Shown piece after piece: positions 5,546 through 7,537 of a stretch of DNA of 7,537 nt. Location: contig WQWK01000091.1 in the NCBI GenBank assembly GCA_009785395.1, forward strand, positions 1 through 7,537, written 5' to 3'. The position numbers and the translations under genes are program-made. This stretch comes from Conexibacteraceae bacterium (lineage in GTDB: Bacteria > Actinomycetota > Thermoleophilia > Solirubrobacterales > Solirubrobacteraceae). The notes beneath the pieces are model-generated. The model did no database searches. It was not told the origin of the DNA and worked only from the letters and a program-made list of their open reading frames with translations. Position 1 is the first letter of the stretch, and each line of letters starts with the position of its first letter.

Positions 5546-7426
5546 ATGGCAACCAAGTCGTCTAGCCGGGCCGCGCGCAGGCGCGCCCGGGTCCTGAAGG
5601 GCGGCGCCGTTGCGGCGTCGGCAGCCGCGGCACTCGCGGCGGCACCCGCCGCGGGCGCCCACGCGTTCGCTCACGAGCAGTCCGGGCACCGACTCGTGCC
5701 CGGGAGCCTCGTCGTCAGCGGCACGGTCTTCCCGCGCCACGGCGTCAACATCACTGCCGGCGTGACCCAGCTGCCGGACGCCAACAACCTGAACAGCGAC
5801 AAGACGGACACCCTCGCTCCGATCCCGCTGGCGCAGGATTCGCTGTTCAACGCGGTCGCGGGCGGCAACTACCCGTACGTGTTCAACAACGACGCGGTCG
5901 ACGGCAGCTTCGGCGTTGAGACGCCGATCCTGCTCTGGGACCAGACCCCGAACGGCCAGCGGCTGAGCACGGTTCGCGTGCCGGCGCAGGACGCAGTCAC
6001 CAGCTTCGAGTCGAAGTCCGAGCTTGGCCTGAGCCTCTCGACGGACGGCAAGGAGCTCAGCTTCAGTGGCTACGAGGCCCCGCTCGGATCGGTGGACGCA
6101 TCCAACGCGTCGACCCCGGGCGTGCCCGACCCGAGCAACCCGGACGTCGACGGCCTCAACGCCGCCGGCAGCGGCGGCATCTACCGCGTGGCCGTGGGCC
6201 TCAACGGCAAGGGCCAGTGGACCTTCACCGAGACCAACTCCTACAGCGGTAACAACGAGCGCTCGGTGATCCTCGACAGCGCGGACAACCAGTACATCGC
6301 CGCCGGTAACGCCGGCAACGGCAACTTCCCGCCCAAGAAGGAGACCGTGGCTGACCTGCTCAGCAGCGATCCGGTCGGTCTGGGCATCGTCAACAGCACC
6401 GGCATGCAGGACTACCCGCAGTCGAACCTGCCCGAGGCGGACCAGAACCCGACACAGGGCGCGAACATCGTTGCGCTGGGCGGCTTCGATGACAACGGCA
6501 CGCTGCCGTACGGCACGCTCAACGCCAGCGACAAGCTCGGCAAGACCACGAACTTCCGTGGTCTGGCGGTCTACAACAACGTCGTCTACATGACCAAGGG
6601 CTCCGGCTCCAACGGCGACAACACGGTCTACTTCCTGGACACCACCGGGACCGCCTGCGGCCCGAACGACGCGAGCGGCCTCCCCGTCGCCGGTGCTCCG
6701 CTGCCGGCCGCGGGTGGCAATTACCAGATCTGCATCCTCAAGGGCTTCAGCACGACGCCCGCGACGGATCTTGGCTCGACGGCGCCGAACTCCGGCTTCC
6801 CGTTCGGCCTCTGGTTCGCCAACCCGACGACGCTGTACGTCGCCGATGAGGGCAATGGCGGCGACACCTACGACGCGACCACCAACACGTGGACCGACGC
6901 CACCGCAGGGGCTGGTCAGGCAAGCTCGACCAACCCGTACCCGGCCGGACTCCAGAAGTGGAGCCTCGTGAACGGCACCTGGACGCTGGACTACACGCTC
7001 CAGAACGGTCTGAACCTCGGTCAGCCGTACGTGGTCCCCGGTTACCCGACCGGCATCAACACCGCGACCCAGGTCGTGCCGACGACCCAGACCGACGGTG
7101 GCACTCCGGCTCAGCAGCCCGCCATCACGGTCGGCACCGGCCTTCCGTGGGCCCCCGCCACCGACGGCCTGCGCAACCTCACCGGTCGCGTGAACGGCAA
7201 CGGCACGGTCACCCTCTACGCGGCGACCTCCACGGTCAGCGGCTCCGGTGACCAGGGCGGCGACCCGAACAAGGTCGTCGCGATCACCGACACGCTCGGC
7301 GCGAATGACCCGGCCGTCGCCAACGCGGAGCAGTTCCGCACCGTCGACCCGGCGCGCTTCGGCGTCCGTTACGGCGGCGTGGCGATCGTTCCGTCGCACT
7401 TCGACGGTAACGGCTTCGGCAACTAG
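5546..7426 (+). CDS. Large secreted protein, probable beta-propeller, function unknown
   Basis: A 626-residue exported protein. The N-terminus is long and arginine-rich (SRAARRRARVLKGG, 7-20), then Ala-rich to AGAHA (36-40). It resembles a Sec or imperfect Tat signal. The mature part is rich in Asn, Gly, Thr and Asp and has blade-like repeated strands: PILLWDQTPNGQRL (127-140), SLSTDGKELSFSGYEAP (163-179), NERSVILDSADNQYIAAGN (237-255), NFRGLAVYNNVVYMTKGS (336-353), GLWFANPTTLYVADEGNGG (421-439), LQKWSLVNGTWTLDYTL (469-485), LRNLTGRVNGNGTVTLYAAT (542-561) and GVRYGGVAIVPSH (606-618). I recall similar bacterial exported proteins of unknown role, and phytase-like propellers share this style. 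Two cysteines (371, 396) may form a disulfide. There is no C-terminal anchor or sorting motif, so release is likely. The ribosome site is excellent and Asn codons are almost always AAC, consistent with high expression. No enzyme activity can be assigned. Confidence 0.9.
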   Translation: MATKSSSRAARRRARVLKGGAVAASAAAALAAAPAAGAHAFAHEQSGHRLVPGSLVVSGTVFPRHGVNITAGVTQLPDANNLNSDKTDTLAPIPLAQDSLFNAVAGGNYPYVFNNDAVDGSFGVETPILLWDQTPNGQRLSTVRVPAQDAVTSFESKSELGLSLSTDGKELSFSGYEAPLGSVDASNASTPGVPDPSNPDVDGLNAAGSGGIYRVAVGLNGKGQWTFTETNSYSGNNERSVILDSADNQYIAAGNAGNGNFPPKKETVADLLSSDPVGLGIVNSTGMQDYPQSNLPEADQNPTQGANIVALGGFDDNGTLPYGTLNASDKLGKTTNFRGLAVYNNVVYMTKGSGSNGDNTVYFLDTTGTACGPNDASGLPVAGAPLPAAGGNYQICILKGFSTTPATDLGSTAPNSGFPFGLWFANPTTLYVADEGNGGDTYDATTNTWTDATAGAGQASSTNPYPAGLQKWSLVNGTWTLDYTLQNGLNLGQPYVVPGYPTGINTATQVVPTTQTDGGTPAQQPAITVGTGLPWAPATDGLRNLTGRVNGNGTVTLYAATSTVSGSGDQGGDPNKVVAITDTLGANDPAVANAEQFRTVDPARFGVRYGGVAIVPSHFDGNGFGN

Positions 7427-7450
7427 AGCCGACTAGCAAGCACGCAAACG

Positions 7451-7484
7451 ACGGGGGTGCTGGCCCGCTGGCCAGCACCCCCGT
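7451..7484. terminator. Strong hairpin terminator, probably bidirectional
   Basis: The arms 7451-7465 (ACGGGGGTGCTGGCC) and 7470-7484 are exact reverse complements around the loop CGCT. The stem begins 25 nt after the stop of the secreted-protein gene. Outer bases ACGCAA (7442-7447) and TTGCGT (7484-7489) extend the pairing past a small bulge. Short T-containing tails occur on both sides (TTGCGTTCTC forward; CGTTTGCGT on the minus strand). It sits between two apparently converging genes, so it can serve both. Confidence 0.82.
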
Positions 7485-7502
7485 TGCGTTCTCAGGGGTC
7501 GC

Positions 7503-7537
7503 TTACACCAGGCGCACGATCGCGGTCACGCCGACGA
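7503..7537 (-). CDS. C-terminal end of a converging gene (partial)
   Basis: On the minus strand the last bases read VGVTAIVRLV followed by TAA at 7505-7503, and the stop lies 18 bp beyond the shared hairpin terminator. A converging gene end is the simplest reading, since the hairpin has tails on both sides. Only ten full codons are visible, so the product cannot be named and the frame itself is uncertain. Confidence 0.4.
   Translation of the reverse strand, partial: VGVTAIVRLV

Noticed and set aside
5444..7399. A 651-residue open frame on the minus strand, opposite the secreted-protein gene.
   Set aside because: It has low-complexity Arg/Val/Ala/Gly composition with no recognisable motif and would include the promoter and ribosome site of the plus-strand gene. 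It arises from the biased codons of the real gene.

Overview
The window is very GC-rich DNA with dense, nearly gapless genes. The protein set points to an actinobacterium of the Thermoleophilia (Solirubrobacter/Conexibacter-like). This placement rests on recalled resemblance of the small lipoprotein, the short exported protein at 4496-5179 and the long secreted protein to hypothetical proteins of that group. No rRNA or other marker is present, so it is an inference.

The left part (1-4437) holds four genes read leftward on the minus strand. In transcription order they are an exported membrane protein (4437-3475), a lipoprotein overlapping it by 4 nt (3478-2855), a 14-TM DHA2-type MFS exporter (2825-1359), and a SulP anion transporter that runs off the left edge (1337-1). 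The gaps are -4, 29 and 21 nt, so this could be one transcript. The MFS and SulP genes share a reading frame and are separated only by a TAG and seven sense codons. The first two proteins look like divergent members of envelope families whose usual members, as I recall them, carry histidine-rich motifs. Here most of those histidines are replaced.

A 58-bp divergent control region (4438-4495) separates this block from two plus-strand genes. These are an exported single-anchor protein (4496-5179) and a 73-residue two-helix membrane protein (5183-5404), 3 nt apart. The former carries a perfect 23-bp inverted repeat inside its coding sequence (5036-5085), the most striking DNA structure in the window.

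The 141-bp spacer 5405-5545 is unusually AT-rich for this DNA. It holds an 9-bp-arm palindrome, an 11/10-bp tandem repeat and a near-ideal ribosome binding site. It leads into a 626-residue secreted, probably beta-propeller protein (5546-7426). A 15-bp perfect stem (7451-7484) then acts as a likely two-way terminator, and the last 35 bases appear to hold the C-terminus of a converging minus-strand gene.

No tRNA, rRNA, insertion sequence, CRISPR array or phage gene was seen. The transporters are familiar. The uncharacterised part is the divergent envelope locus (2855-5404) and the secreted protein with its complex leader.
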